A stretch of DNA of 64,000 nt from Branchiostoma belcheri (GCF_001625305.1 NW_017804021.1:445839-509838); one strand, 5' to 3'. Counted from the stretch's first letter, positions 36,201 to 45,024 are shown. A program made the numbers and translations. Notes: generated by a model from the sequence alone, not told the origin.

Positions 36201-37334
36201 AACGACAAAAATATCTAAGGTGACATCCAGGCAAGATGATATATAATGCGGCGAGCACAGTATTATGACAATGGCGTAATATACGCAGGCTATAATACTA
36301 ACAGGGTTTGATCAAGTTTCTCCGAGTGACGTCACGTGTCTTTTGATGACGTACGGTTTCTGTGTGTGTGGCCGTGTTGAGAAGGGGCGTATGGGCACGT
36401 AGTCTGATGCAGTCACTCCTAGGCTACAGGGTGGATTTAAGATGTATATACTCTGTTTTCAACCGTATACACAGTATATACACATACTCAGTCTTATACA
36501 ATTATCCATAACACCCCCTTTCCAACTAGAGACCGAAAAATTCACAACAAATTTCATTGATAATATAACGATCTTTTTTACGTTTTGTGAATATTGCTGT
36601 CTTCTATTTCACACTTCTGTAGTGTGCATCATGTTCAATATAAAATCAAAGGCTACACAAATGCAATTTTATGGTCACTCAGAGAAGGCCCCCTTCTAGT
36701 AGAAAGGGGGCATAAGCGCGGAGAAGCTGTATTCATTCTGAATGCTTTTATACTATTTACACTCCTTGTTGCAACCTTGCTCCTTTTGGTTAGTCATCCA
36801 TATCACAATCTAACGAACACACGTTTTCCTTGTTTCTTCCCCCTTTAGTTTTACGAGTCCGTGTTGAAGAAAAACACTTCGACGACGGCGACCTGGTCTT
36901 CACCACTAAGAAGAAGGTGCGAGTGTTCCACGCGTCCGAGGCGTTGGGCGGCGGCCGCAGACGCCTGAACATCCCGGTAGCGGACATGGAGTTCCGAGTC
37001 ATAGGAGGCGAAAAGTGCGCGTGTAGCGCCCTGGCCAGGAGAAAGCCCGGCCAGCTACTCCTCTCAGCTAGGAGGGACGGCTCCAAATTCTTCGTCACGT
37101 CAGTACGGAAGTGGCAGAAGGGCGACAAGGCGTTCAAAAAACTCCTGCGGTCCATGCGAGACATGAATTGCTGAGGAATAGATCTAGAGAAGCAGCTATC
37201 AAACATTTGTTCAAGCTGTGCCAATGTTCTTCTTTTTTTAAAAGAAAGATACGTCGTTGTGCGTTCTTATGTCAAGTCGCTGGTTTTATATATGGCCTCA
37301 CGTGAGAACTTTTCCGAGAGGGATAATAATAAAA
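24241..37334 (+). CDS. sFRP1/2/5: Secreted Frizzled-related protein, sFRP1/2/5 type
   Basis: Three coding exons splice in phase: 24241-24751, 28933-28998 and 33643-33968 (or its twin 36849-37174), giving 300 residues. Residues 1-21 look like a signal peptide. Residues 40-149 are a Frizzled cysteine-rich domain with all ten cysteines (KC, LC, RC, FLC, VC, PC, LC, SC, KC, MC). Exon 2 supplies a short CIVC...FC segment, and exon 3 the netrin-like domain with KCAC and a C-terminal cysteine, ending in WQKGDKAFKKLL. Six NTR cysteines and three exons match vertebrate sFRP1/2/5. Family members bind Wnt, and sometimes Frizzled, outside the cell and usually dampen the signal. Both introns are phase 1. 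AATAAA at 37328-37333 is a likely poly(A) signal. Exon 3 is duplicated across an assembly gap, probably as two alleles. Confidence 0.93.
26138..26283. mobile_element. MITE, 'TAGCCTGGATACCAGAC' family
   Basis: Inverted ends TAGCCTGGGTACCAGACTG and GGTCTGGGATCCAGGCTA enclose about 110 bases, including GAGCCAACATGCGGCCAAGG. Non-coding. It lies within sFRP intron 1. Confidence 0.8.
27640..27800. mobile_element. Inverted-repeat element, 'AATCTCCAAGCAGATC' family
   Basis: AATCTCAAAGCAGATCTTTC GGTGGTGGCAAAG on the left pairs with CTTTGCGCCCACCGAAAGAT CTGCTTGGAGACTT on the right. The same tip (CTCCAAGCAGAT or its complement) recurs at about 15948, 20430, 29584-29741, 47570-47728 and 62684. It is flanked by a TAGCCTGGATGCCAGAC tip at 27579. 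Confidence 0.7.
28645..28735. repeat. Imperfect (CA)n / (CGCA)n tract
   Basis: Interrupted CA-dinucleotide repeat with CGCACGCA variants, about 90 bases, 200 bases before sFRP exon 2. Low-complexity sequence. Confidence 0.8.
29584..29741. mobile_element. Inverted-repeat element, 'AATCTCCAAGCAGATC' family
   Basis: CTTCAAGCAGATGGTGGGAG GATAAATCGTTAC on the left pairs with GTAACGATTTCGCCTCCCAA CGTCTGCTTGGAG on the right, about 34 bp per arm with few mismatches. Non-coding. Confidence 0.7.
31040..31246. mobile_element. MITE, 'TAGCCTCTACCAGGCTTC' family, diverged copy
   Basis: The right half TTTGGCCAATTTCTACTATT ... GGAGTCTGGTAGAGGCTAG matches the family's right arm closely. The left half (GGTTGCTGGAAAATAGCAGA) is decayed. 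Located in sFRP intron 2. Confidence 0.6.
32829..33968. repeat. Left copy of duplicated sFRP exon 3 region
   Basis: This block (about 810 bases of intron 2 plus exon 3) is repeated at about 36066-37174 with scattered substitutions and small indels in the intron. Only one synonymous change was noticed in the exon (TTT/TTC in the codon before DDGD). The left copy stops at the stop codon, directly at the N gap. Interpreted as two haplotypes, though a real tandem duplication is not excluded. Confidence 0.85.
33643..33968 (+). CDS. sFRP1/2/5: sFRP exon 3 (netrin-like domain), left copy
   Basis: Acceptor CCCCTTTAG, then a frame starting with the last two bases of a Val codon and VLRVRVEEKHFDDGDLVF-like sequence, through EKCACSAL and WQKGDKAFKKLL to MNC and TGA. 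The six-cysteine NTR pattern is completed with exon 2. No 3' UTR is present, because the gap begins right after TGA. Confidence 0.9.
33969..33988. other. Assembly gap of 20 N
   Basis: Twenty undetermined bases between the left copy of sFRP exon 3 and the 3' end of a LINE. Its position, with duplicated flanks on both sides, suggests an artificial join of two allelic contigs. Confidence 0.95.
33989..36068 (-). mobile_element. 5'-truncated non-LTR retrotransposon (LINE)
   Basis: Read on the minus strand, the element enters at about 36068 inside its reverse transcriptase and runs to an AT-rich tail at 33989-34000. It has the RT domain and a C-terminal CxxC..H..C segment. There is no apurinic endonuclease or ORF1, so it is an incomplete copy. 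Its 5' boundary falls in sequence homologous to sFRP intron 2 (compare 32829). A fragment of the same family's 3' end is at about 56565-56840. The clade (I, Jockey, CR1 or other) is not resolved. Confidence 0.88.
34118..34591 (-). pseudogene. LINE C-terminal domain, frameshifted from the RT
   Basis: This frame encodes about 157 residues with a CKYC ... H ... C pattern (CKYCTMNAVENETHFVSQCP), the zinc-knuckle-like tail found after the RT in several non-LTR clades. It lies one reading frame away from the RT ORF, with the break between about 34591 and 34614. Similar sequence appears on the minus strand at 56690-56840. Confidence 0.75.
34612..36081 (-). pseudogene. Reverse transcriptase ORF of the LINE, truncated
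   Basis: A 489-codon open frame contains the reverse transcriptase core of a non-LTR element: NNKASGND near the start, ACFVDFRKAFDSVW (finger/palm), VRQGCNLSPTLFNIFINDL and the catalytic LLYADDVVMF, followed by a thumb-like region. The first ATG comes from the flanking intron, so the N-terminus is not native. The frame stops at 34612, and the C-terminal domain continues in another frame at 34118-34591. The element is therefore both 5' truncated and frameshifted, and presumably inactive. The reaction of the intact family is target-primed reverse transcription of its own RNA. Confidence 0.9.
36066..37174. repeat. Right copy of duplicated sFRP exon 3 region
   Basis: Partner of 32829-33968. It starts abruptly at the LINE 5' boundary and continues past the exon into real 3' flank. 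Differences from the left copy include single-base changes and short indels (for example an extra TTTG in GTTTTGTGAATATTG near 36580). Confidence 0.85.
36849..37174 (+). CDS. sFRP1/2/5: sFRP exon 3 (netrin-like domain), right copy with 3' UTR
   Basis: Same acceptor (CCCTTTAG) and same protein as the left copy. This one continues into a 3' UTR with AATAAA at 37328-37333. If the duplication is an assembly artefact, this copy plus its UTR is the complete last exon. Confidence 0.9.
37328..37333 (+). promoter_or_regulatory. sFRP1/2/5: Poly(A) signal of sFRP
   Basis: AATAAA about 150 bases after the exon 3 stop codon, in AT-rich sequence. Position is typical for a short 3' UTR. Confidence 0.55.
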
Positions 37335-37816
37335 GATGGAATTGTTATGACTATTAATATTGAGGACGGTTTGGTGGTTAGTGTTTGAAGATGTTTTCTC
37401 TGCGTTACCAAACATTATTTTACCGTTTTTGCATACATTATTTTAAATCTCAGAACTGTCTCTTGAGTCATTTCTGACAGGAATTGTTTCACAGAAAAAC
37501 GTCGAACTGACATTCGTGTAAAGAAAGACTACTTGTTGTACAAGAACGCAGAGGGTACATCCCAGGTGTTTTATGTTGTATAGTGTACAGATTGTAGAGC
37601 TCGCATAGTTTATTTTTTCTTCGCAACCGATCTTTCTCTACATAACCTAGCGTTGGGCATGAAGGAAAATTTTTATGGTCGTCTGCCAAAGCTTGTAGAC
37701 AAAACAGAAGAGGCACCCTTGGTTTAACATTACAAATATTGAAATTATATGATCAGTGGTTTGTGGAAAATTAGATCATCAATATCTCAACTCAACTCAT
37801 ATGATGATTGTAACAG

Positions 37817-37993
37817 TGCGGTCACATTCGCCGTAGGTCGTCGTACGATTTTGAAGCAGTAGAATATTTTTCACGGCAGGCTGAGACAGAATCAACCTGC
37901 CGACAACCATCTACGACAGCTGTAGAAACTAACAGGACGGAAGCAATTACGACTAAGAATGTCGTACGACAATCGCACGATGTGATGTGACCG
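37817..37993. mobile_element. MITE-like inverted repeat
   Basis: GCGGTCACATTCGCCGTAGG and TCGTCGTACGATT at the left are mirrored by GTCGTACGACAATCGCACGA and TGTGATGTGACCGGGC at the right. About 177 bp, non-coding. Confidence 0.6.
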
Positions 37994-38194
37994 GGCCCTA
38001 AGTTGAGTGTTGCTTTTGACATGATGTACGATCAGTGAGAGTTAGTTGTGTAGTTCCAGACAGGTGCCGTCGATCTATGTCATCTCCCGTGACACCATAG
38101 TCACTCCTTCGTCGTGCCAGCAGTCCAAAAGGTGCCATCTATGGTCCTACCCCCGTATACACATTGTCAGCTATGTTGGCGTGAAGGATGTAAT

Positions 38195-38275
38195 ATGGCT
38201 AATGTACAGATCCCAGACCGACTACGTGCCCTGTCCGACAGTGACATCTGCCGGGGCCCGGAGGCGGGGGAACAG
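38195..38275 (+). CDS. Possible isolated first coding exon, unknown protein
   Basis: An ATG at 38195 opens 27 codons (MANVQIPDRLRALSDSDICR and seven more residues) ending at a phase-0 donor CAG/GTAATC. The stretch is GC-rich with coding-like composition in an AT-rich neighbourhood. No partner exon was found downstream and the peptide is not recognised, so it could be chance or a pseudogene remnant. Confidence 0.2.
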
Positions 38276-39307
38276 GTAATCCTTTTGATCCGAACGGTAC
38301 CGTAAATAGGACAAACCGTCGGCCAAACGTTTATTTGCGTTCTGAAATGCAGTCGTTCAGGGGTGAATTTCTCGCATTCCTGCATAGTTTAGAGAAACAA
38401 AGTGTTCTCAATATATCCTTGTGACCCCTGACCTCCAATCCACCTTGATGCAAACGATACTGTCGGGGGAGTACCGCCTGACGACCAAGGCAGACGAGAC
38501 AGCATATGGGATAGATTAGGGGAAATTAAGCACGTATTTCACCGTGTACCGTACCGTTACCATTTGACCCGCCTTGGCACTGGGAAGCCGACATAAAATG
38601 CATGACCGATTCCGCTCTTCCGAGGGTTTGCACTGTCAAATATGATAACATGCCCCATCCTTCATTTGTGAAATGTTTGAGAATTCAGCTACTCGGCTAT
38701 CGTCTGCCAGCCGAACTTTGCTATGGGTGTTTCTACCAATGTAAATAAAGGGGCAAGGACACACATAGCTGATGAAAGTAAAAAAGAAACATTCAAAATT
38801 TGTTTTTATTGTATGCCAGCTTTCCGCAAAATGGCCAGATATTCTCATGTTATGTCCATTCGCTTTGTATGAACAAATGTATTTTCTAGTATAGTGGAAT
38901 TTATGTGAAGCTAAGTTATACCAATGTTGTTGTTACTTTCTATATCTTAATCAATGTGAGAACTTTCTATAGAATGCTAACTTTGATTCTATTTCATGAG
39001 AAAAGTTCCGTGCGTTTGTATAGGATAGCAGGTGTAGTGAGAACGAGGGAGACCGTATATAGGTTGTACAGTGTAGGGCGTTTGTAGGAAAAGAAGCGAA
39101 CTGTGGAGATTCTGTAACAAAAAAAATGCAATTATGCAATGTTTCCTGATATGTTTGTTGGACCACAAATTAAATAAATGCTTTATGTAGTAAGATATGA
39201 TCCTAGTCTTATATACATACCGGTACATTAAAGTTACGGACTCAACATACACGTAACCAAGTGATTCAAACGTACAAACCAGAGCAAACGGTAACTAGAG
39301 TTCCACG

Positions 39308-39651
39308 ATCTCATACCTTCGCCAAATGATGTTAATCTTTATCACTGACAAATGATAGATTATTCCCCCAGATTTTGCAATATGATCATCACTTGCATGA
39401 TTTTATCAGTTGATCATTCTCCACCCAGTCTTTGGGGCCCAAACTCACGTCACTTCTTCCCCAGAACAAGAGCTACATGTTATCCAAATGTTTTGACTTT
39501 AGCATGTCTATGTCAAGACCGGAAGTCCAGCTGCAGTATTATAAGAAACCCAAAATCTAATCATTTCGAGGTCTCAACAAGACCTACCATCATACCAAAA
39601 TATCAAGCCAATCCATTTATTATATGCCTTCTTAAGTTATCGTGTTTACAG

Positions 39652-39713
<62 letters not shown>

Positions 39714-39720
39714 AGAATCT
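39308..39720. mobile_element. Dispersed element (short copy) ending in (CA)n
   Basis: The start TACCTTCGCCAAATGATGTT is shared with 46840, 40780 and 47763. The middle (GGGGCCCAAACTCACGTCAC, CAAGACCGGAAGTCCAGCTG and TCTCAACAAGACCTACCATC) parallels 48330-48490 of the longer copy at 47763-48620. It ends with a (CA)n tract at about 39654-39711. The 164-codon open frame here is a by-product of the repeat. Confidence 0.7.
39654..39711. repeat. (CA)n microsatellite
   Basis: About 29 uninterrupted CA units. In the homologous element at 48540 the same place holds only a few CA-type dinucleotides, so this tract expanded within the element. Confidence 0.95.
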
Positions 39721-39900
39721 CAAATGATACATAAGATCTTAATTGTGCTTCAGAGTGATCTTCCAGTTCACCATTATTTTTTCTATCCGAGAACCAATAA
39801 ATTGAATTTGTGTGGCCTCTCTTTTCCTATTAATTTACCTACTTAGTACATGTACTAGTTTTCAGGCAACAAACCGAAGCATTGTTCCATTTAAAGATGC

Positions 39901-39906
39901 TTTATT
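39901..39906 (-). promoter_or_regulatory. Possible poly(A) signal of the EGF/lectin gene
   Basis: AATAAA on the minus strand about 280 bases beyond the stop codon at 40184. No closer canonical signal was seen. Confidence 0.35.
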
Positions 39907-40183
39907 GTGAAAACAATATTGACCATGGTCAAAGTGATACTAAATCTCAAAACTTAAACTTCATAGTGCTCTTTGGTGACTTCTAACCAATTCTCTTTTC
40001 TTTTACTTCCAGATCTTTTCTTTCTTCGTTCCATATCTTTTCCTTCCTTTCGTTTCACTTTCTTTCACTCATTTACTGAGGATAAAAGGTGAAAAAGAAT
40101 ACTTATGGGACTACAAAACGTTTCTTTTCTTCATATTTCGGGGTACAAGGCTGGATTTGGCAGGGAGATCGATTACATGTTAC

Positions 40184-43100
40184 TTATTTTGGAGCTTTGC
40201 AAATGTACGAAAAGCCATGCCCATGGGAACAGTCGTGTTCATCCGACCACAGTCCCATGTGTCCCTTGGTACGCCAGTAGCGGCGACGTGGCAAGAACCC
40301 GCGGCTGTAGCGACTGTCGGTCTGTTGGAAACAATACATACAATTTATCAGTGAAAGTCCACCCTTATCATATCTAGTCAACATAACAGCACCCATCTCC
40401 ATTTCTCTACCGATTTGGCCACACCGTTAGCTGTGAATACTATAGGAACAGTCGTCTGGTGATTAAGTTCCATTCTCTTTTCCACAGGCCAGGTGATGAG
40501 TGCTGAAAAGAGAACAAAAAGCAACATACGACAATTTGAAAGTTTTTATTATGACTTGGTGAAATCATACCTTGCCTTACCTTTTTAATGAAGGTAATTT
40601 TTCCACGCTTGTATCACACAAGGAAATGTTACTTATGTAACGGGATAAGTTTTGAAAGCTGTCAGCTGTTTCAAGTAGCACCCGCTACATTTCGTCAGTG
40701 ACTAACGGAATCACTGGTTGAACTGATAATTATTCAGAAACTATGAACCAAACAGTTAATGACAAGAGTTCCACGACCTCCTACCTTCGCCAAATGACGT
40801 TAATTATTCTGACTGACAAAACTCTGACTGACATTTTCTCATTGATTATAAACATGAGATACTCATTTCTTTTCCATCATGGATTTTATCAGCTGGTCAT
40901 ATTCTGCACCCAATGACAGCCTTTTCTAGCAATTCCTCATAAATCAGTTTGGGCAGTTTTGGGTACCCAGGGGATGTCCAATATAATCAAGTGCGTATAC
41001 GTATAGCCTTACTTTAATAAAGAAAAAAAATAGCAGCACATACCTTGGGGTACATAACAGAACACCTAGCACCCTTTTGCCGATCCCACCTGGCTCTGTC
41101 GTTGGGTCCATCAACCCAGTCCGTGTAGCCCTGCACTTGAGATCCGTCAGACCACATCCAACTTCCAGCCTTCCACTTGCGTAGTCCAATGTAAACAGCT
41201 GATAGCCTGATGAAGTACGGGTGCCATGGCCAGTGAGTCCTCCTCTGAGGGCCTGAAATCAAAGGAAAACTGACATGACCTCCTGTGATATGTTGGTACA
41301 TGTACCTCAAAATGGAAAGCATCGTTTTAGGTCGGTCTCTTTTAATTTTCTTCCGTTTTCAACAAATAAGCTCAATGACAATATGGGGACAGAATGAGAA
41401 ACATCCGCACATGTGAATTATGTAAATGAGACATTGAATTTATATGCATGATTAATAACGAAATACAGTAATTCAAAAGTGGTAACCGCCAGGAATTTAA
41501 TAATTGCGTCAAACTCTCTTATCTAAATCAGGATCTTATTTGCATAATATATGAGGAAATGCTAGGATAGCTTTCTTTGCTAAAGATAAGACTGACAGTT
41601 CGCAGAGTATACGGTCAGCTGATACAATCTATGCAAATGAGAATCTTATTTGCATAATCAACGAGAAACATTTATAATTCTTCGATCATGTTTTAATTTT
41701 ATTTAGCCAAGGTATGACGTCGTGAGAAGTGTCCTAGAGCCAAGAAAATAAATCGGTGCCTTCGATACCATCCGGGAGTTGTTAATTAGGCCACAGCAAG
41801 TAATTATGGATGACATCACGCGCGCATTTATTTTCGCCTGACTTTGGAGGGAAAAAAACTAGAAATTTTGTTACCCTCTAACAGCGGTCAACATGCCGAA
41901 AATGGGCAAAGATGCCTGTTGCCATGCCGGAAGGTAGATGGCAGATAACTATGACGAGAGGAGACAATAAAAGATTTAATGTTTTGTTTCTTACTTTGAT
42001 GCAGTGACATGTGATGCTGGCTGTGTATATGTGATGTTCCCACTGAATCAAAACCATTTGTACAATGATTGAGTTAAAATTTTAAAATGTAGGAACCTTG
42101 TTTTTTTCGGCCCGCCTTGTTCTTTTCGCCCGCTCGCATTAGATTTGGAGTCTGCGGAGGATGTCATCCATAACATTTACTTGCTGTGGCCTTACCTACC
42201 GTTAGGGATGAGACCGCTGACAAACTCGTTCTCCTCACGGCTGTGAATAGAGACAAGATTTGCGCCACAGGCTTTACATCGTGCGTCCGCTGTGAACCAG
42301 TCGACTCTGCTTCTCACGTACTTGTAGCAGTGGTTGTTGTATTCGCTCCATCCACTTGGGCATTGCCAGGCTGTAACATGAGCTTTTGATCAGTAACTAG
42401 TGACAAGGTTTGAATTAGTAACTGTTAAATAATGCCAAAGTTTGAGATGGATTTTTTTAAATTGGGTTAACGTACCTTGCTGACAGTTTCTTCCAGACAG
42501 TCCAGGCGTGGACCTACACCTGTGCCTACCAGCTTGGTTCACACAGGTTCCATTTTGGCAAGGTGTCGTCACACACACGTCACTTTCTGTGGGATAAAGA
42601 ACGAAATGTCACCCAAATATAAAACCCATGATTTTAATTTCAAGGAGTCAGAAAGTCATAAACTATGTCACGTGTTACTACACAGCAGAACTCACTTTGC
42701 TGACAGTTCTGTCCAGTCCATCCAGGTGAGCAGGTACATTTGTATCCGCCATCTTTGTTCTCACAGGTTCCGTGTTCGCATGGTTTTGTGGCGCACTCAT
42801 CTATGGCTGCGGGATAAAGTAATATCACCCATATTGAAAAGAAATGATTTCATTTATAAAGTGACACAGAGGCAGCAAAAAATTAAGATTTTAAGTACAA
42901 AATGCAAATTTATACAATATGCATTACCACGTGATTGGTTACTACACAGCAAACTCACCTTGCTGACAGTTCTGTCCAGTCCATCCAGGTGAGCAGGTGA
43001 TACATTTGTATCCACCCTCTATGTTCACACAGATTCCATGTTGGCAAGGCGGCCAGGGCCGACGGTTACTAGTGCACTCATTAATGTCTGTGTGATGATT

Positions 43101-44945
43101 AAGACGAAATCATGTTGGGCAGTCAACCAAGAAGATGAAAAGGTCATGATCAATGGCATGAAAAAGACGGACTTTAAATACAATGTTGGCATGGTTTTTC
43201 TGGTACAATCATTGACATGTATTGTTTGTGTGCTTACAGAAATAACACTGACTGTTGGCAATTGGGATATATGTACCAAAAAATATCTAAAGCCTCCAAC
43301 AAGTATTTATAGATGCGACACAAAATATTATGCCATAGTTTACACACACACAAAAATAAGAACCAACCTTGCTGACAGTTCTGTCCAGTCCATCCAGGAT
43401 GGCACATACACATGTATCCGCCATCTATGTTCTCACAGCGTCCATTTGGGCATGGGTTTGTGGCACACTCATCTATGTCTGTGGGATAAAAAATATCACC
43501 TATATTAAAAACAAATTGTAAAATTTCATTATTAGGACAGAGACACTAACTAAAGAAGGATTTTAAGTATAAAAATTCATGTATGTGTAATATAATATAA
43601 CGTGGTAATACAATGGTTACTACACAAGAAATTCAAACCTCGATGACAGTTCAGTCCAGTCCATCCAGGTGAGCAGGTACAGTTGTATCCGTCATCTGTT
43701 ATCTTACAGGTTCCATGATGGCAAGGCTTAATGGTACACCCATTGAAGCCTGTGGTATAAAGAACAAAACATCGTATTATATATATCGCGCTCGCGCGCG
43801 TGTGTGTGTGTTTGTGCGTGCGCGCGCGCGTGTGTGTGTGTGTGTGTGTGTGCGTGTACGTATATCGGTCGACCGTGTTGGTCAAGGTTATCGCCCTTAC
43901 GGGGTAATTAACTGATACAAGACGCCAGGCCTACGGACATGAGACAAGGGTTCGCCAGGCCTCTGCTGGGTGATCAGTTGAAGTAAATCACCAACTCCTT
44001 ACAGTAGGAGTTGGACTAGTCTCCACCAGACTTGATGCAGGCTGAATGTAGAAATTGGCCTAAAAAGAATGTAATTGGCCATTCACATGCGAGTTGGCCG
44101 GCCATAAAGGGTCCAATTTGCTTGCACGGACCCTTAATAATGATGGCCGGCCAACTCCCCCGGCCAGACTAGATTTCAACCATCGCACACACACACCTTT
44201 ATCGTGCGTGGGGTGTGGCTCTCCCCAAACGCGGGACCTCCATTTAACGTCCTATTCAAGGGAAGTCCCTAACAGAAGCTCAGTTGCTTATTTCCACCTG
44301 AGTGAAGTGTCCAAAGGCACAAGATCGGCGATATAGCAGGATTCGAACTCGGGACCTCTTGGTTCAGAGCCTAACATTCTCTCAAACGTGCACGCTATTG
44401 AAATGTATAACAAAAAGTAAAGAGAGATACGAACATTCATGTAATATGATATACTATGATGTCCAATGCTAAGAGAATGGTCACTACACAAGAGAACTCA
44501 CGTTGGTCACAGTTCTGTCCAGTCCATCCAGTCGAACAGATGCAGGTGTATCCGCCATCTTTGTTCACACAGAACACACTTTGTTGACATGGGTTTCTGG
44601 CACACCCACCTATGTCTGTGGAATGAAGAAGTGGGGGCTTCACCTGAACACAAAGATAACATACAGTTAGATACATCAGGATTTTACATGAACATGAATG
44701 CTCACCTGTAACACACACACACACACACACACACACTCATACTCATGTACGTGTCTGCTGCTCTCACCAGAAACATTTTGTAAATAGTGTTTGAATCCAA
44801 CTCTGTCACTTTAAGAATGTTATTTTATCATGTATCATGAATTTTGTACCTGTTTATCCCTGCATGTTGCATCATGCTCATGATGCGCACTGAGGCTCAC
44901 AACCATTCCCGACATCAGCACGACCGTGAGAAGCCACCTGGCCAT
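40184..44945 (-). CDS. Secreted protein with six EGF repeats and a C-type lectin domain
   Basis: Ten coding exons join in phase into 442 residues: 44945-44850, 44643-44502, 43749-43639, 43478-43368, 43087-42959, 42806-42696, 42586-42476, 42370-42200, 41252-41044 and 40321-40184 (TAA). The start [20 protein letters not shown] is a signal peptide. Residues 42-270 hold six EGF domains, one per exon with phase 1-1 introns, nearly all ending GWTGQNC. Residues 271-442 are a C-type lectin domain with CPSGW, VYIGL and FSYICK. No membrane anchor follows, so it is probably secreted. EGF-plus-lectin proteins act in adhesion or carbohydrate recognition; the ligand is unknown. EGF 6 lacks its fifth cysteine, and the lectin domain has GPND and WSD instead of EPN and WND, so sugar binding is uncertain. 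A TATA-like ATTATAAG (about 45979-45970) and a 5' UTR exon ending at 45865 probably precede it. Confidence 0.88.
40767..40965. mobile_element. Partial copy of the TACCTTCGCCAAATGATG element
   Basis: TACCTTCGCCAAATGACGTT at about 40783, followed by ACTGACAAA and a GGTCATATTCTGCACCCAAT segment, parallels 47763-47890. It sits in the last intron of the EGF/lectin gene. Confidence 0.6.
41300..42180. other. Intron of the EGF/lectin gene, ATTTGCAT-rich
   Basis: Between the two central lectin exons, 41400-41700 is AT-rich with repeated TTATTTGCATAAT and ATGCAAATGAGA motifs like those of the element at 47763-48620. A repeat piece at about 42110-42180 (CGCTCGCATTAGATTTGGAG) resembles 20315-20360. No exon is seen. 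Confidence 0.45.
43786..43868. repeat. (CG/TG)n alternating purine-pyrimidine tract
   Basis: CGCTCGCGCGCG and GTGTGTGTG blocks alternate for about 80 bases (for example GTGCGTGCGCGCGCGCGTGT). It lies in an intron of the EGF/lectin gene. Such alternating tracts are prone to Z-DNA formation. Confidence 0.85.
44015..44165. mobile_element. Inverted-repeat element, 'TAGTCTCCACCAGAC' family
   Basis: CTAGTCTCCACCAGACTTGA and GTAGAAATTGGCC at the left resemble 56250-56345. The inner GAGTTGGCCGGCCAT and ATGGCCGGCCAACTC are exact inverted repeats, as are AAGGGTCC and GGACCCTT. Non-coding, within an intron of the EGF/lectin gene. Confidence 0.6.
44280..44395 (-). mobile_element. tRNA-derived SINE-like head
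   Basis: On the minus strand, ATGTTAGGCTCTGAACCAAG then AGGTCCCGAGTTCGAATCCT give a degenerate A box and a good B box, as in the SINE at 3411. Located in the intron between EGF exons 1 and 2. Confidence 0.55.
44709..44736. repeat. (CA)n microsatellite
   Basis: About 14 CA units in the first coding intron of the EGF/lectin gene, just before exon 2 in gene orientation. Confidence 0.85.
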
Positions 44946-45024
44946 GGCTCTCTGAAACGATGACACACGGTTTACTCTATCAGTGTTGGTAGATACATGC
45001 TCAATTTCAAAACTTCAGTGTTCC

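Larger units (their letters stand above)
37335..39300. other. Intergenic region between convergent sFRP and EGF/lectin gene
   Basis: It contains a MITE-like inverted repeat (37817-37993) and one possible small coding exon (38195-38275, listed separately). The rest is AT-rich with no recognised gene. Confidence 0.5.

Noticed and set aside
33643..37174. sFRP as a true four-exon gene with two NTR domains
   Set aside because: The left copy ends in a stop codon directly at an assembly gap and the right copy is nearly identical, so an allelic assembly artefact is more likely. Kept as a finding, not annotated as a fused protein.
42477..43508. Plus-strand open frames of 156-171 codons across the EGF exons
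   Set aside because: They are antisense to the EGF exons and their introns. The minus-strand frame gives six EGF repeats with consistent exon phases.
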